Assembly: GCA_034769895.1 (NCBI GenBank)
Contig: CM068375.1
Coordinates: 251,947,542-252,011,541 of the forward strand
Source of the DNA: Magicicada septendecula
Lineage: Eukaryota; Arthropoda; Insecta; Hemiptera; Cicadidae
Direction: 5' to 3'
Length of the DNA: 64,000 bases
Shown: positions 13,677 through 27,730 of the stretch, in pieces
Layout of the letters: each line of letters starts with the position of its first letter
Numbering within the stretch: position 1 is the stretch's first letter
Notes under the pieces: generated by a model
Databases searched by the model: none
What the model was told of the DNA's origin: nothing
Seen by the model: only the letters and a program-made list of their open reading frames with translations
Made by a program: the position numbers and the translations under genes

Positions 13677-15655
13677 ATATTATACACATAATACAGCGAC
13701 GCTCAGTTAATTCAGATTTGGATAATTTAAATTTTTTCATAATTCGAACTTTTTTGTCCCCTTGAATTCTGCTATATCAGTAATAATGTATAAGAGAGTT
13801 GTTTAACCCGAAGTTTATTTTTGATATTTTTGGTTAATTCGAATAATTCTCGCGGCAGTAACACTGGAAATGTTCTTCGATTTTGTCTGCTTAATAAAAA
13901 CCCACGATCTAATTATATATACTGGTCCATGTAGATACCGTAATTCAATTCTTATCACCCTTCCTTCTGCCTGTCAATGTGAAAATATTGCCAGTACAAA
14001 TCTCGAAGAATTTACTCAATACCAAAATCTTAATTCAAGGAAACCATAGAAAATCACAAAGTTTTAATTGCGTAAATCATACGCCATTTTACAGTAATTT
14101 AAACTACACTTTGTTGTATGAATCTGGCGTTTAATTAGTGTTTTGAATTACTGAGTTTTTATTGTTAGTGTTTAATAATGTTTATTTCATTGTTAGTGTT
14201 AAATAATGTTTAATATCGAGTTTTAATAATTTTAATAAAAATTTTGTCAAAAATAAACACAGTTATTCTTTTTAATTTGAAAGCTGAAAGAGATCTTTTT
14301 TACTTGAAACAAAATGGCTGTCAGTAAAGAACGTTATGTTTTGAAATGCACTGTACGGGCGGATGGTAATTAATTGATACTGTCTGTTCCAATAGAACGA
14401 TTTATGTATAAAGTAGTCCTTTTATTTACCGTGTAATATAGGTGATTCGTTTTACAATTTAAATCTGATTACAGTGGTTTCACGAGATTTATGGTGTGAA
14501 AGAAGCAAGACTATTCATAAGCTATAATATTGATTTACTAGTACTGAGTACTTATTTTTAATAAATACAGTAAACGTTAATTTGTAATTTATGCGAATAA
14601 AATTGAAAATACTGCGTTTATTGATAAAAGTTATCTTACAAAGCTGCAATATGTTTAATTCGTCTTTTGGATAATTCCAGGTCTCCTCAACTTCTAATCG
14701 TCCAAGTTTCACGGCAGTGTTGACTTGCACGTAATAATACTGTGGACAATAACTTAACGAGGTAAATGAGGAGAAAACTAAATATATGATAGTAAGCAAT
14801 AGGAGAACTTGTAACCCATCAGCATCACATTTACAGCTTTAACTTTGGAAGGGTCTTAAGTTTTTCGTATTTGGGCCTTTGGTAAATGAAAACAATGATG
14901 TAAATGAAGAAATAAGTAACAAAATTCAGAATGCTACTTACCCCCACTGTGGGCTGTGGAGCTACTGATGATGATGATAACTTAACGGAAACAATTGGGG
15001 TTATTTTTAATCTGCTTAGGTTTTTCGGCGTATTCAAAACGCTTCGTTACTGTCAAATATAGAACGGTTTCATCCACCGATCCAAGCGCGAGTCCTGTAC
15101 AGCTTCTGTTGTCCAATCACCTCGCTGGAAGCCTCTTTTCTTCAGCTCCTCGTGTACGCGTGCCCACTTTCCACGATTTTCGGTCTACCTCGTTTCCATC
15201 GTCTAGTTTAACAACTTTTGGGCCATCGATCATAAAGCATCCGTTTCGTGTGACCATACCGTACGAGGCGCTTCGTATTTATGGTATCTAAAATCGTTTG
15301 TCAACACGAATTTGCCTCCTGCTGTGTCTCAGGCTTCAAAATCATAGGTGACTATACTTTCCAAGATGGTAGAGTAACTTCGGGTTTTTTTTAGTTTTCT
15401 GTGATATTTTCCCACCCCAAAGCACGGGATTCGGATGTCCCATGGCCATTTTGCCTTGTTTTATTTTCCCGCCGATACCCTCATCACTTCTGCTATCGTA
15501 TTGGTTCCTTCGCCATCAATAATCAGCTGTCCAAAACTTGTGTCGAGACCCAGAGATCTGTTATTTTTCATGGAGTTTTCGGATCATCCAATTGGAATCC
15601 TATTCGTATAACGCTTCCACAACCTGATCATCCGCAAACAGATATGAGTAGATAT
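13677..15655. other. unassigned AT-rich DNA
   Basis: Short open frames at 14515-15291 and 15401-15799 have no recognised domain; the last overlaps the following LTR. No repeat copy recognised. Confidence 0.4.
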
Positions 15656-16174
15656 TGTTACGACATCACAGAACAATCTACGTGTTTGTCGAACGTGCCA
15701 GAAGAATCTCATGTAACGCGTGTGACGTTCGTGCTTGTCGATGCATTTTCGAGAAGTTTCTCGAAGGCGCCAGCCGCGCGGACTGTGTCAAGGCCGTAGT
15801 TAATTACGTAGTTCACACGAGAGCTAAGACGCAATTAGGAACATTCTGGTCTTCTGAGCGCAGGTATAAATACATGGCGGCAGCGGCCTTGTTTCAGTAT
15901 TAGTGCGATATATTGACAGCGTGGTTTGGTTCGAGAGTTATTGTCGGGCGGGCGAAATTACTGTGCGCGTTCAAGTTTTTTTACAATTGTGTTTAATTTT
16001 AGTGGGCATTTTATTCCATGTGAACAATTTTTATTTGATTTGTTGTAGAGACTGTGTTGTTAATTACGAACTGTTAACTGTGGAAATTAAAGCTGGTAAT
16101 TAGTGACTTAATTGGTGTCTTGTATTTTGTTGTTTTCCACTGTACCTACGACGATCGAGTAGACCGTCGTAACA
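15656..16174 (+). mobile_element. solo LTR, copy 2, 519 bp
   Basis: It begins TGTTACGAC and ends GTCGTAACA, an inverted pair with TG...CA ends. It is flanked on both sides by ATAT (15652-15655 and 16175-16178). ATAT four-base duplications are typical of some Gypsy-type elements such as the 17.6/297 group, so a Gypsy relative is likely. No internal region, primer-binding site or second LTR follows, so it is a solo LTR left by recombination. Confidence 0.88.
15865..15898 (+). promoter_or_regulatory. LTR core promoter: TATA plus Inr
   Basis: TATAAATA at 15865-15872 is followed by an arthropod initiator-like TCAGT at 15894-15898, with the A about 31 bases after the first T of the TATA box. The same TATA-to-TCAGT spacing occurs on the minus strand in the 20.5-kb copy, which supports a real promoter. 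Confidence 0.75.
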
Positions 16175-16490
16175 ATATAGACGTCTTTTATTAAGATCCC
16201 CGGATTACGACCTGTCTAAGGCTGCGTTAATATAAATTTTGAGTAAAGTAAATGCTATGGAATACCCTCGCCTGAAACCTTTAGTTACTACAAACGTATT
16301 GGCGCACCTTATTCCCACTTACTTTAACGGCACTGACACGCCCCTCATATAAATTACGTACTGCTGTAACGTAAGTAGCGCTAACACAAGCTTGGTGCAT
16401 GACTGGCCATAGCTTTGCTCTCTCATTCCCTTTTTTTCAGATCAGTAAGTAGAACGGTTTCTCATATTCACTATACAGAGACAGTACGCT
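16175..16490. other. unassigned intergenic DNA
   Basis: Nothing recognised. Confidence 0.4.
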
Positions 16491-16650
16491 ACATACAATA
16501 TCATACGTTCGCTTTGTTTCTGTTTCCACCGTGATGTGTTTATCTTTGGCCAGACGTTTCGGCTACAACTGCGGCAGTCATCTTCAGTGACAGTCTTGAT
16601 CAGTAGATGAAATAAAACCGACGTTAATGTCCAGTAGGGTTAACGTACTA
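16490..16650 (-). repeat. PLE-like ribozyme-bearing fragment
   Basis: TCTTTGGCCAGACGTTTCGG resembles the small inserts at 23020 and 32896, and the fragment carries the same hammerhead-type core on the minus strand. The outer limits are uncertain. Confidence 0.55.
16549..16591 (-). ncRNA. hammerhead-like motif, partly decayed
   Basis: Minus strand: CUGAAGA (16587-16581), an imperfect stem II region, GAAA and a self-complementary ACGU ending GUC. Stem I is only two or three pairs. The core bases are intact but stem II pairs poorly. Confidence 0.5.
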
Positions 16651-18730
16651 GTCAGGTAATTTTGTAGTTAAAGCGTAGGCGTCGTTATTAACAGTGACGG
16701 TCCATACGATGGTATGCGCGTTGTACAGTTGTATATACAAATAGTATTTGACCTGTGTCACGTCAGATAACCGCGCGCACGAGTGAGAGCAGTGATCAGC
16801 ACACCTGCAGTACTCTGTGTACATATTCCGGTGGGGTGAACACGCTATTTTGAAACAGACGACTAGATGTTCGTATTTTTGGAACAGAGTTAGCGTCTCC
16901 GCCCGAGCGTTCTTCTCTTTGTTGTCGGCTACTTACGTTGGCGGAAGTGTTTATTAACAAGTTTGTATTCAGTCCGTATTATTTGCGGCACGTGTGAAAG
17001 AAATTTTATTACTTACGTTTGTCTGCGGTCGTTTCCTGCTCCCGCGGAAGCGATTGTTGGAACAGTTACTGAACTCGGATTCGGGTCTTTCGTCAGCTCG
17101 TCTGCATTTCTGATTTTCAGCTCCTGTAACTATAGATTTTAATTTCATAAAAAATTGATAATTGTTAAGTTACTCTATTTTTTATAAGTAAATAAATATG
17201 CATCAAATAAACTTTACTACCTTGAATACTTCAGTACCCATGCTTGCTTCTAGGAAGGGTGTCATTGTTTTACAGTGACACCATCCGAAAAGAAAAAAAC
17301 CTTTTATTATAGTATAATACAATTTTATGAAAAAACTGTACAATCATTCATATAAATTGATAGTCTTCAAATTATAAACTTAAAAATTTGTAGGGTTTTT
17401 TTTAAGAACGGGACATTCAGAAAAAGGTTTACGGAAAATAACTGTTTATTTTGCTATAACATTTTTTGTATGGCATTTTTAAAGGTCATGAAAACTGTTC
17501 TATATAGCGAAGACATGGTTAAATCCGAAAATGAACTTTATAAACTGAAGCTGAATGTTATTTTTATAGTAGGCCTACTAATAAAAGATGTACTAAATAA
17601 TAAAAGATGTATTTTTATAGTACTAAATTTGAAGATGGCGTCTGACCCTTTATAAGAATAAAATTTTAGTAATTTTCATTCAAAATTTTTGTCAACAATA
17701 TTTCCGCGGATCAGTAGACCTACGTCTTTTTGCAGACTGTCTTTGAAAATTTGAATTGACGAGTTAATATTATTTTTACAAAAATGAGAATTTTCCTGCA
17801 CCGTAGCTTTATTAACACTACGTGTATGCTGCTTGGACATTTACAGCCATCGTCGGGCACAACAAATATCAGTATCCTAAATATGAAGGCAGAAAAGAGA
17901 GATCCCTATAGCAGTTGGACAAACGTTCAAGTGATAATCGAACAAATATGGCCAGTAGTTCATAATCACAGTTATATAACGTGAATGTGTACAAATATCA
18001 GAACTTACAGATCGGAAGCCGATCAGGTCGACGCAACGTGTTTGGAATTTATTAATAGGTGGTGTCTACAAACCACATGTAGGGTGGTGGAGTGTTGCAT
18101 TACTCTGGCTCAGCAACAGCAAAACGAAATCTGTTTGACAGCAACTACATTATAAGGATATTCACATTGGCATTAGCAGTAGTTGCTAGTTTTTACATTA
18201 GTTTTTGACATTTTTTAGGCTATTATTAAAACTAATTTCCCGATAATATACGAAGTTGTTATGTGTCTAGGACTTTAACCTGACATTTTTAAGAACTTTA
18301 CGGAAAAGAATAATGAGGATTTGAATACGCACTGCTTTGAAATATTTCTGACTTGTTTATTGTTGCCTAGCAATCGCTGCATTGTTAACAGAAAATTCGA
18401 ATTAACGTAAAACAAAATATAATTGTGGTCGGAGGTAAAATCCGATCGAATTGAATTGACTCCTTTTTATTGTAACATGATAAGGTAAAAGTACACCCTT
18501 TCCACCTTTTTTTTTAACTCGCAACTTCCTTAAGAGACGTAAAGAAATACCCTTCTTTAAATAAACTTTGATTAATTGATTCAGTTGCACGAACTCATTA
18601 ATAGAGTTTAAAAGTATATCTTCAATCTCAGTGACTGAAAATTTTTAGGAAATGTTTAAAGGGATTTATAGAAAAAATTATTTTTAGGGGCGCAATATTT
18701 GTAGGGAATGTATGAAAAAGTTTTTATTTT
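16651..18730. other. unassigned intergenic DNA
   Basis: No gene, RNA or second copy recognised. Confidence 0.4.
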
Positions 18731-19943
18731 TTTTACTTCCATGTTCCATAAGGAAATGGAAGTATGGGCATGCCGAAAAAAATCGTGTTCGAGATAACGG
18801 CAGATTCTGATTGTACTACCATCAAAACATGGAAAAAAGTCATTTTTCGAAAAGTGTGTGTCTGTGTAGAATTTTTCTGTGGCAAACGATAACAGCCGCA
18901 AATTCAAACAGAATCAAATAATTTTTTGCATACAGCCATGAATTGTAGAGGACTCAAGGCCTATTGTTTTTGGTGAAGATCGGTTAAGGGAAAGGGGTAG
19001 TTTACCTGCAACGTTTTTAACAAGAGTAAAGTGCTTAATTTTGATAAATAAAGTATCCTGAAAAGAAGGTCATAATAATCCACTGTAGAAAGGTACATGA
19101 AATATCTATAAATGAAAAGGGTAGATGAAGGGGGGAGTAATTTTTTTTATAAATAAAAATGGTAGTTGATAATGGAGGAGGTAAATTTTTATAAGTTTTA
19201 TATGTCTACTACGTTATTGACAAGAAAGAAGTAGTTTCTATGGAAACATTTAATTTCACTTTAACAAATTTCTATATTTTTCATTTTAATTTAAATAGTG
19301 TATAAGAGAAAATATATCATTCGTGGCAAGCAAGCATATCTCAATTATGTAATGTTTACGTTTCCATTTTATTATTATGATTACCGCAATAAAAAGGCAG
19401 GCAAGACACACACACACACACACACAGAATTTGCGTTATTTCTGGCCTCACTCATGTTTATTTTCTTACATTTGCACGCTTTTTAAATAGAAAGTGCCGA
19501 AACCCACACCAACACAATGCGTGCAAACCGAAAAAGTGTCCAGCGTGGATAGCGATTTGCTTCCTGTGGATTGCTGGGCAGTGTAACTGCACGTGTTTAC
19601 AGAGGAACGGTTCATAGACAGACTTTTCGTCTTTAGGGAATGAACCCTCTGCAAGATGCTCAAGGTCCATGAGTGATTTCGGAGAGGAGGGATGATTATC
19701 TGCGTAGTTCGGTTTCTTTATAAGAATAAAGTAAGCCTACCTAATTTTTATGGATAAAGTGACTGAAAATAACATTATATTAAACGACTACCCCATAATA
19801 ACAAAAATATCTATAAATAGTGAAATTAGTTTGAGGGTGGACGATATTTTTTTAGAAATTACCGAACCGAATTCAAGTAAATTATTTTAAACATAAATCT
19901 TACAACATGGAAGTCATGTATGGTTCTCCATACCGATTTTTTA
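18731..19943 (+). repeat. interspersed repeat A, copy 3, full-length-like
   Basis: About 1.2 kb from the ACTTCCAT/ATGGAAGT start hairpin to the ACATGGAAGTCATGTATGG end with its ATGG-TTCT-CCAT hairpin. A CA tract lies at about 19407-19426. It gives the best estimate of family A length without the extra sequence of copy 2. The open frames at 19458-19670 have no domain I know. Confidence 0.85.
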
Positions 19944-20492
19944 CTTAGAAACTAACGTTTTTATATGCTTATGTTAATATAATGTGGTTAATACAATATT
20001 TCCCTTACACTCCCCCTCACTAAACGACAAAATGAGGTATATCGGGTGTTTCTAAATGTAGTGTTCAAATTGTATGTAACCGTGCTCCCGTGAAATATCT
20101 ACACACCGAAAGCGACCCTGAAACCGGACAGAGTAAATTTACCCACGTATTTCATCCAGATAATATCAACCAGTCGTCTGAAGGATCTCCAATCGACATC
20201 ACAGGGAAGTGAATTTATATTATTTTATGTAAGTTACAATTATAAAACACTTAGCCTATTTAAAAGAAAGACTCGAATACAAGTTATATCAGTAAAGACT
20301 TTATAGTTTAAATAAGATGAACAGCACTTTTTAAATATTAATTTATTTTATTCTACAGAAATTAATCTTAATTTTTGTTGCGAAGGTCAACAGAGACAGA
20401 TTAATTATTTTTTGTGAACTGTGTGAAAGGCACAGTAGATTGTTAGAAAAACTCGTAGCGTCACTAATAAATCCGTTTAATTCCTATAATAT
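19944..20492. other. unassigned AT-rich DNA
   Basis: Nothing recognised. Confidence 0.4.
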
Positions 20493-21084
20493 TGTTACGA
20501 CGGTCACTGATCGTCGTATGGTACAGTGGAAAACAAAATACAAGACACCAATTAAGTCACTAATCACCAGCTCTAATTATCACAATTAAACAGTTTGTAA
20601 TCAATAAGATAGTCTCTTACAAGAAATCAAATAAAAATTGTTCACACGCAATAAAAGTGTCAACTAATATAAAACACAATTGTATTACAATTCTCCCGCA
20701 CAATTATAAAACGCATAACACTTCGCCACAATACTTCGACCCGTACTGAAATAAATCGTCACTCAAACGCACTGTCTAATCGCCCGACAATAACTGAACT
20801 CAAAGCACCAGGTATGAGCTATTTATAGTCTGCAGGGTTCCATAATATGCGTCCTTAACAAGCAATCGAAAATTCTAGAGGTCACTTCAGCGCGACCTTC
20901 GCAGAAACACGCACCGTTGGGCTAATTGAGAAGCTTCTCGAACAACGCTATCGAATGTACGAGATTGTTCCGTATTACGTACTCACTGCCTCGCGTGTTA
21001 AGTGTCTCACGTACACCACAACATTACAGCTGGACTCTGCTGGGGTAGCCGAGAACATGTAAAACGTTCGGTAATGGCGTAACA
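20493..21084 (-). mobile_element. solo LTR, copy 3, minus strand, 592 bp
   Basis: On the plus strand it runs from TGTTACGACGGTC to GGCGTAACA, flanked by ATAT at 20489-20492 and 21085-21088. Reversed, its 3' part (TTGGTGTCTTGTATTTTG, CCACTGTACCATACGAC) matches the other two copies. TATAAATAGC lies on the minus strand at 20828-20819 with TCAGT at 20797-20793. No internal region is attached. Confidence 0.88.
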
Positions 21085-21125
21085 ATATCTTTTTCGACTA
21101 CTTATTATAGGCGACCCTGATACAT

Positions 21126-21159
21126 CGCGCGCGCGCGCGCGCGCGTGTGTGTGTGTGTG
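21126..21159. repeat. (CG)n(TG)n alternating tract
   Basis: About ten CG units followed by TG units, a candidate Z-DNA former. Confidence 0.95.
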
Positions 21160-22401
<1,242 letters not shown>

Positions 22402-23019
22402 CTTCGACAATCGATTTCCGTAGTTACGAGTAAGAACTACCGTATTCTTTCAAAGACAGCTTCATCTTATTAGTAGTAGACAATTTTTAATTTCTCTACT
22501 ATTTTTCTTTGTCGTTTTTACTTCCATGTTCCGTAAGGAAATGGAAGTACGGTGATCGCGAAAAAAATCGTGTTCGAGATAAGGGCTGATTCTGATTGTA
22601 CTACCCTCAAAACATGAAGAAAAGTCATTTTCCGAAAAGTGTTTGTGTGTAGATTTTTTTCTATGGCGAACGATAACTGCCGCAAATTCAAACAGAATCA
22701 AATAATTTTTTGCATACAGCCATGAATTGTAGAGGACTCAAGGCCTATTGATTTTGGTGAAGATCGTTTAAGGGGAAGGGGTAGTTTACCTGCAACGTTT
22801 TATGTTTTAACAAGAGTAAAGTACTTAATTTTGATAAATAAAGTATCCTGAAAAGAAGGTCATAATAATTCACTGTAGAAAGGTAGATGAAATGTGTATA
22901 AGTGAGAAGGGTAGTTGAAGGGGGAGGGCGTAATTTTCTATAAATGAAAATGATAGTTGAATGGGGAGGGGAGAATTTTTTACATATGTACTACGTTATC
23001 GGCAACAAAGAAGTAGTTT

Positions 23020-23178
23020 GTTGTTAAAATTCCTTCCCGGGCTCTTTGGCCGTGGTAAATGTTTTCTGCACAACCAGACGTTTCGGCAGTCCCATCGACT
23101 GTCATCATCAGTGAAAATCGAGTGCTCTAACGTGAGGTGATATACGTTAGTGACCACAGTACAGTGGTTATGGGTAAG
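23020..23178 (-). mobile_element. 159-bp PLE-like insert carrying a hammerhead
   Basis: It is flanked by a 13-base direct repeat AAAGAAGTAGTTT (23007-23019 and 23179-23191). It begins TTGTTAAAATTCCTTCCCGG and holds CCAGACGTTTCGGC and GAAAATCGAGTGC. The same insert sits at the same base of repeat A at 32896-33047, so it was already in the family A progenitor of both copies. A relative lies at 43945-44113. Confidence 0.8.
23074..23114 (-). ncRNA. hammerhead ribozyme motif
   Basis: Minus strand: CUGAUGA (23111-23105), extra U, stem II GACAGUC with GACUGCC (six of seven pairs), GAAA and self-complementary ACGU then C. Stem I is two or three pairs, which is weak. Confidence 0.6.
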
Positions 23179-23467
23179 AAAGAAGTAGTTTCTATGGAAA
23201 TATTTCATTTCAAAAATGATTTTAAATATAAATCTTAGAACATGGAAGGCATGTACCGATATTTATGTATGTAGTCTACTACGTTATCGGGAACAAAGAA
23301 GTAGTTTCTATGGAAATGTTTCATTTCAATTTGTCAAACATAAAACTCAATTTACAAGGAACACACCTAACTTGTTAGAAATTATCGAGTCGAATTCAAG
23401 TAAATGATTTTAAATATAAATCAGAGAACATGAAAGTCATGTAGGGTTCTCCATACCGATATTTTCT

Positions 23468-25224
23468 TTTTCTGTTCGATAGCTTACCTAATTTTTCTAT
23501 ATGATTAATCATTTTTATGATTTTATGTTTTCTGAATTTACTCCATATGAATAAGATTTTTAATTATTATCGTGATGCAATATGATGTGCACGGTTGCAT
23601 TACGAAGTATTTAATAAAGAAAAAGTGGAATAATAGGGGTGGGGAGTTGTATATATGAAAAAATATACGCCGCGGGTTTTGTACTGAAAAAGGGGTAGAT
23701 TATACCGAACGAGTTTTCGTCTTTTCAGGTCTTATATTCGAAACGAGTCCAATCATATATAATATATTTGGCTGATTGTTGGCACGGAGAATAAGTTCCA
23801 CAATAAAGGAATTTGCGTGCGACACATCTCGATCTCTAGACACGTAGGGTTTATGAATCTCCAGGGCATCCCTGATTTTTCGTCGTGTTCCTTTAATGAT
23901 GTTGAGGTCATGGTGTTCCGGTCTCTACTTGATGTTGGGCCTCAGGTGTGATGTCTTTAGTTATGCCTGTGCCCCTTAAGTTTGTGAGAAATACTAACAA
24001 CCATGTTAACAGTTTTAACAAATACATATTTAAATAAAATTTCGCTAAAAGGTTGATTTTCTTTTACGTTTATTACGAGTATGTAAGGTCGCGGTCGTTG
24101 TGGTATCTGAAGCAAAGCGGTAGAACGTTTACTGTGTGAGCAAACAAGAGAAGGCAGCCCGTGATCACTGCACACTGAGTAGCTACCCGTGATGAACCTG
24201 ACGGACGATTCGCGATTGAAAAACTGCTGAGAACGTACCGCGGATTTGACTCCCGTTATTTTTCACGTGTGGAGTTTTTGCAAAAGGAACCACTACGCCA
24301 CTCTCACGGATTTCTTTTTCTGCATGGAGGTAGACTACAAAACTGAACTTGAACCTGCAGAGATTTTCTTCAGCCAGACACACGTGTACGGTTTATGGAG
24401 TATAGTATCTTGTTTGTGTGTGTCAGTAATCGTTTCGAGAACAGTATCTCCGCGTGCATTGATCGTGCATTTGTACCCGTCAAAGTATGTATGTCTGCCA
24501 CGAGCGGACTCACCGATTCACAACCCCCTCATACCTTCAACCAAAATCAAAATACATTAGTAAGTGCTCTGTGTTGCTGACCTAGCTCACTATTTTGAAC
24601 GAAATACGTTTATTATTAGATTAAAATCAAATTAATATTTTTTTAAGCTGAGACTGAAGTTCTTAGTGTGTATGATACTTAGCGATGTCCGAGAAACACC
24701 ACAAGGTGTGACCAAACGTCATCATGGTTTTTCTATACCTTAAAAAGTAAAGCAATCTCCGATTATTCTATTTTTTTGTTTATATAAAATAATTGTGATG
24801 CATACAATCGTCATTAATTTTTTTTATTATTATGAATACAATAACCACTAATAATCCCGAATACTTTTTTATATTTAATTTGTAAACATAATGCCTAAAT
24901 AACAGATAATTTACTCTCAGCTTTTAAGTTTATGTATGTGTCTATAAATATCTCTACTCCTATATCTAATGCTTTTCAGGAATACACATCACTGATAACA
25001 ATCTGTAAAGGGTTTTTCCAAACATAGGTTACAAACGTTTTGACAGTGAGCCAAAATTTACAGGTGGATACAGATATTAATTTTGTCAAATTGTTAATGA
25101 TGCCGAGTTCCTATTTTGAATAAAATTCGTCAACGTGATACGCAACATACGTATACAATTTTCTTAAAACTTTGACTTCTGTTTGTGCCCCGAGCCCTCA
25201 AGTTAAAGTTAAAACATTTTCATT
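23468..25224. other. unassigned intergenic DNA
   Basis: Open frames at 23957-24580 carry no domain I recognise, and I see no splice-supported gene. Confidence 0.4.
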
Positions 25225-25890
25225 GTAGACATTGCATTAGGAATTGATTTAAAATTCCCTTTAGTCTGATGTCTAGTAATATGTATTTTTAAGAATTTTT
25301 CAAAATTTTAATTTTGTTGAACTTTGGTGTCCTCCTAAAATTTTGATATTTTGAAATCTAAACAATAAGCTATATTCAGAATTTGGTTACAATTCTGTTT
25401 GAATGCGGGGCACGAATTTGAGTGATTTTTTCAAAAGTTTGCTATTTTGGGCCCTGGTTTTTGGACCTTTTTAATTTCCAGACCTGAACACTATAATCAG
25501 ATTATGGTTAAAATTGTCTTTACTTTGATATCCTACTTGGTTTCTGAGAGTTTACAAAATTATTGTCACACTGTTGGGTCTTGATGTCTGAAAATTTTGA
25601 AATTTTCAAAATTGGAACACTATTATCAGATTGCGTTAAAATTCCTTTAATTTTGTATACCTCACGTAGTTTTTTGCGATTTTACAGGATTTTGACCTCT
25701 TCGAATTTTTATCTTCCACTCCATTATTTTTGGAAAGATTTATCTCAAATAGAGTAGGGATCCGTGGAGTTAAAGTATCAACATGCATTCAAAGGTTTAC
25801 AAAAGTCGGTTGATCCTTTCAAAGGTTATCGTGACACACACCATAAATAGACAGACAGACAAATGCCAAACGGCCGAGTAATCATTTCTA
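25225..25890 (-). repeat. interspersed repeat B, minus copy, 3'-truncated
   Basis: Read on the minus strand: ACTCGGCCGTTTGGCATTTG, TCTGTCTGTC, TCACGATAACC, GATCAACCGACTTTTGTAAA and several blocks with GATATCAAAGTAAAGA-type words. It is more diverged towards 25225. Confidence 0.75.
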
Positions 25891-26431
25891 AAACACAAAA
25901 TGTAAATAATATCCTAGGATACTACGTAAAAAATGAGTAAGTAATTGAACAATGATGGCGACTGAATATCAAAGCGTCAAAAACACAGTTTCTCCGTTAC
26001 CGACTTGTTTCTGGAAAATATCTTAAAATCAATTTCGGGTCCGCGAGTTCTGTTAACAGTTTTCAAACCGTAGGTTGATAGTACGGTTGAGCGGTAGATA
26101 TGCATTTAAAAAATGCAGACCTGCTAAAATTGTTTCCGACATTGGAGATAAAATTAAAAATTTAATTAAAACAAAATCTTCAAGTGTTAATTCAACTGAA
26201 AGAAGTCGTTTGTGATCTTGATAAAATTTCAGTATTATACGTACAAAGACAGCGAACTAAGTGTAGTCTGTGAAGAACCAGTGGCAGTGCCGCCCGTAAT
26301 TAGTTCATGGAAAACGTAGATAATAAACTAAACAGGAAGAGATAATGATGCGGATTGAGTAAATGAGGTTTCCGCAGAGAACTAATGGACGTATACTAAC
26401 GAGTGGACATTAACCCGAAATAATACTACAC
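25891..26431. other. unassigned intergenic DNA
   Basis: Nothing recognised. Confidence 0.4.
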
Positions 26432-26470
26432 ACTCTCTCTCGCTCTCTCTCTTTCCGTCTGTCTGTCTAT

Positions 26471-26567
<97 letters not shown>

Positions 26568-26572
26568 CCCCC
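26432..26572. repeat. (CT)n microsatellite
   Basis: An impure start with GTCTGTCTATCCCTCC, then about 45 pure CT units and a C run. Confidence 0.97.
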
Positions 26573-27042
26573 ACTTTTTCTCTCCTGAGGCCTACACGGT
26601 TTCCGCTTGTCGTCGTGACATCGTCGCAGCGCGTCCAGTCAGAGGAGAAAGTCAGAAGTCGGAAAACGGGCGGTGATTAACAGGCCTTCCTGTTCCTGTA
26701 AAAAGACCATCTGGCAATCCAGGGTCCCTAAAGAGATGTGATGCTAGAGAATTTAGACTCGTCTATTATTAAATATAAAAGTCGTGTTCGTAAATACCGG
26801 TTCTGTTGCACCTAAAGGAAATAATGCGTGTGAATGTTTACTTGCACATTAGGGGTTTAGAATTAAATATTACTGTAGTGGGAGTTTGTGGAGAGACATC
26901 GGAATTCATTGAGTAATTTTACAAGCACGTGCTACCACCGGATACCATTTACTATGTATCAGATTAATTTTTGTCAGCTGTCGGTCATATTTATAAACTC
27001 CGACAGTGTTCATTATTATATACGAAGAATTACATATTCGTA
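26573..27042. other. unassigned intergenic DNA
   Basis: Nothing recognised. Confidence 0.4.
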
Positions 27043-27310
27043 CAGGGGCGTATTTACGGGGGGACGAACGGGATCGGATCGCCACCCGGAGGGTCGAAAA
27101 ATAGACGAATTTGGTTAATCTCTTAATTTTTAGGGTGTTTTATTATTTTTAAAGCTGTGTGCACTAATATAGTAGTCGCTGCTTTTTGAACAGAGCGTTA
27201 GCGTATACGTTTGAAATATGAAATATAGGAAAATCAGTCCATTCAATAAGTATCTTGTAAACGATGTTTCAATAACGGGTATTTTCATTGTGTTATTACC
27301 GTTTACTTTT
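27043..27310 (+). repeat. interspersed repeat D, uninterrupted copy
   Basis: It starts CAGGGGCGTATTTACGGGG and runs without the family A insertion that splits the 3541-5955 copy. It is therefore the local reference for the empty state. Confidence 0.75.
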
Positions 27311-27410
27311 TAATGGGACTGATTTCAGGATGATATCACACGTTTTCCAGCCACTTTAACGATAATATAATGTTGATTCTTAACTTGTGTGAAGCCGACT
27401 CGACCGTGGA

Positions 27411-27424
27411 CCCCCCCCCCCCCC
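27411..27424. repeat. C14 homopolymer
   Basis: Fourteen C in a row. A likely sequencing-error or slippage site. Confidence 0.95.
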
Positions 27425-27730
27425 GTATTCGTATATACAACAAGTTTACCCTCTTATCTTAAGGTTTCTCAATACATACAGACTTTTTTGTCTTCCCGTG
27501 TTTGAAATAAAATATCATACTTCAGAAATTTCACCTGCAGTATTTATTTCCTTAATTCACTGCACCATTTCAACAGCAGATCTACTCGTGATTCGTACGA
27601 CGAATTTTCTGCGTAGGCAGTTATTTAAAATAGGAGCAAGTTCTATAACACCACTAGTGATTCATCCGTATTTTCTTATTTAATGGAAATTATGAAAATC
27701 GAGTACTCGTAGAAGAAGAGTGATTTTTTT

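Larger units (their letters stand above)
22515..23467 (+). repeat. interspersed repeat A, copy 4, with ribozyme insert
   Basis: It has the family A start hairpin and 5' half, then an internal segment around GAAGTAGTTTCTATGGAAA that occurs twice (about 23179 and 23300), and the family 3' terminus near 23440. The ribozyme-bearing insertion at 23020-23178 is shared with copy 5 at the same position. Confidence 0.85.
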
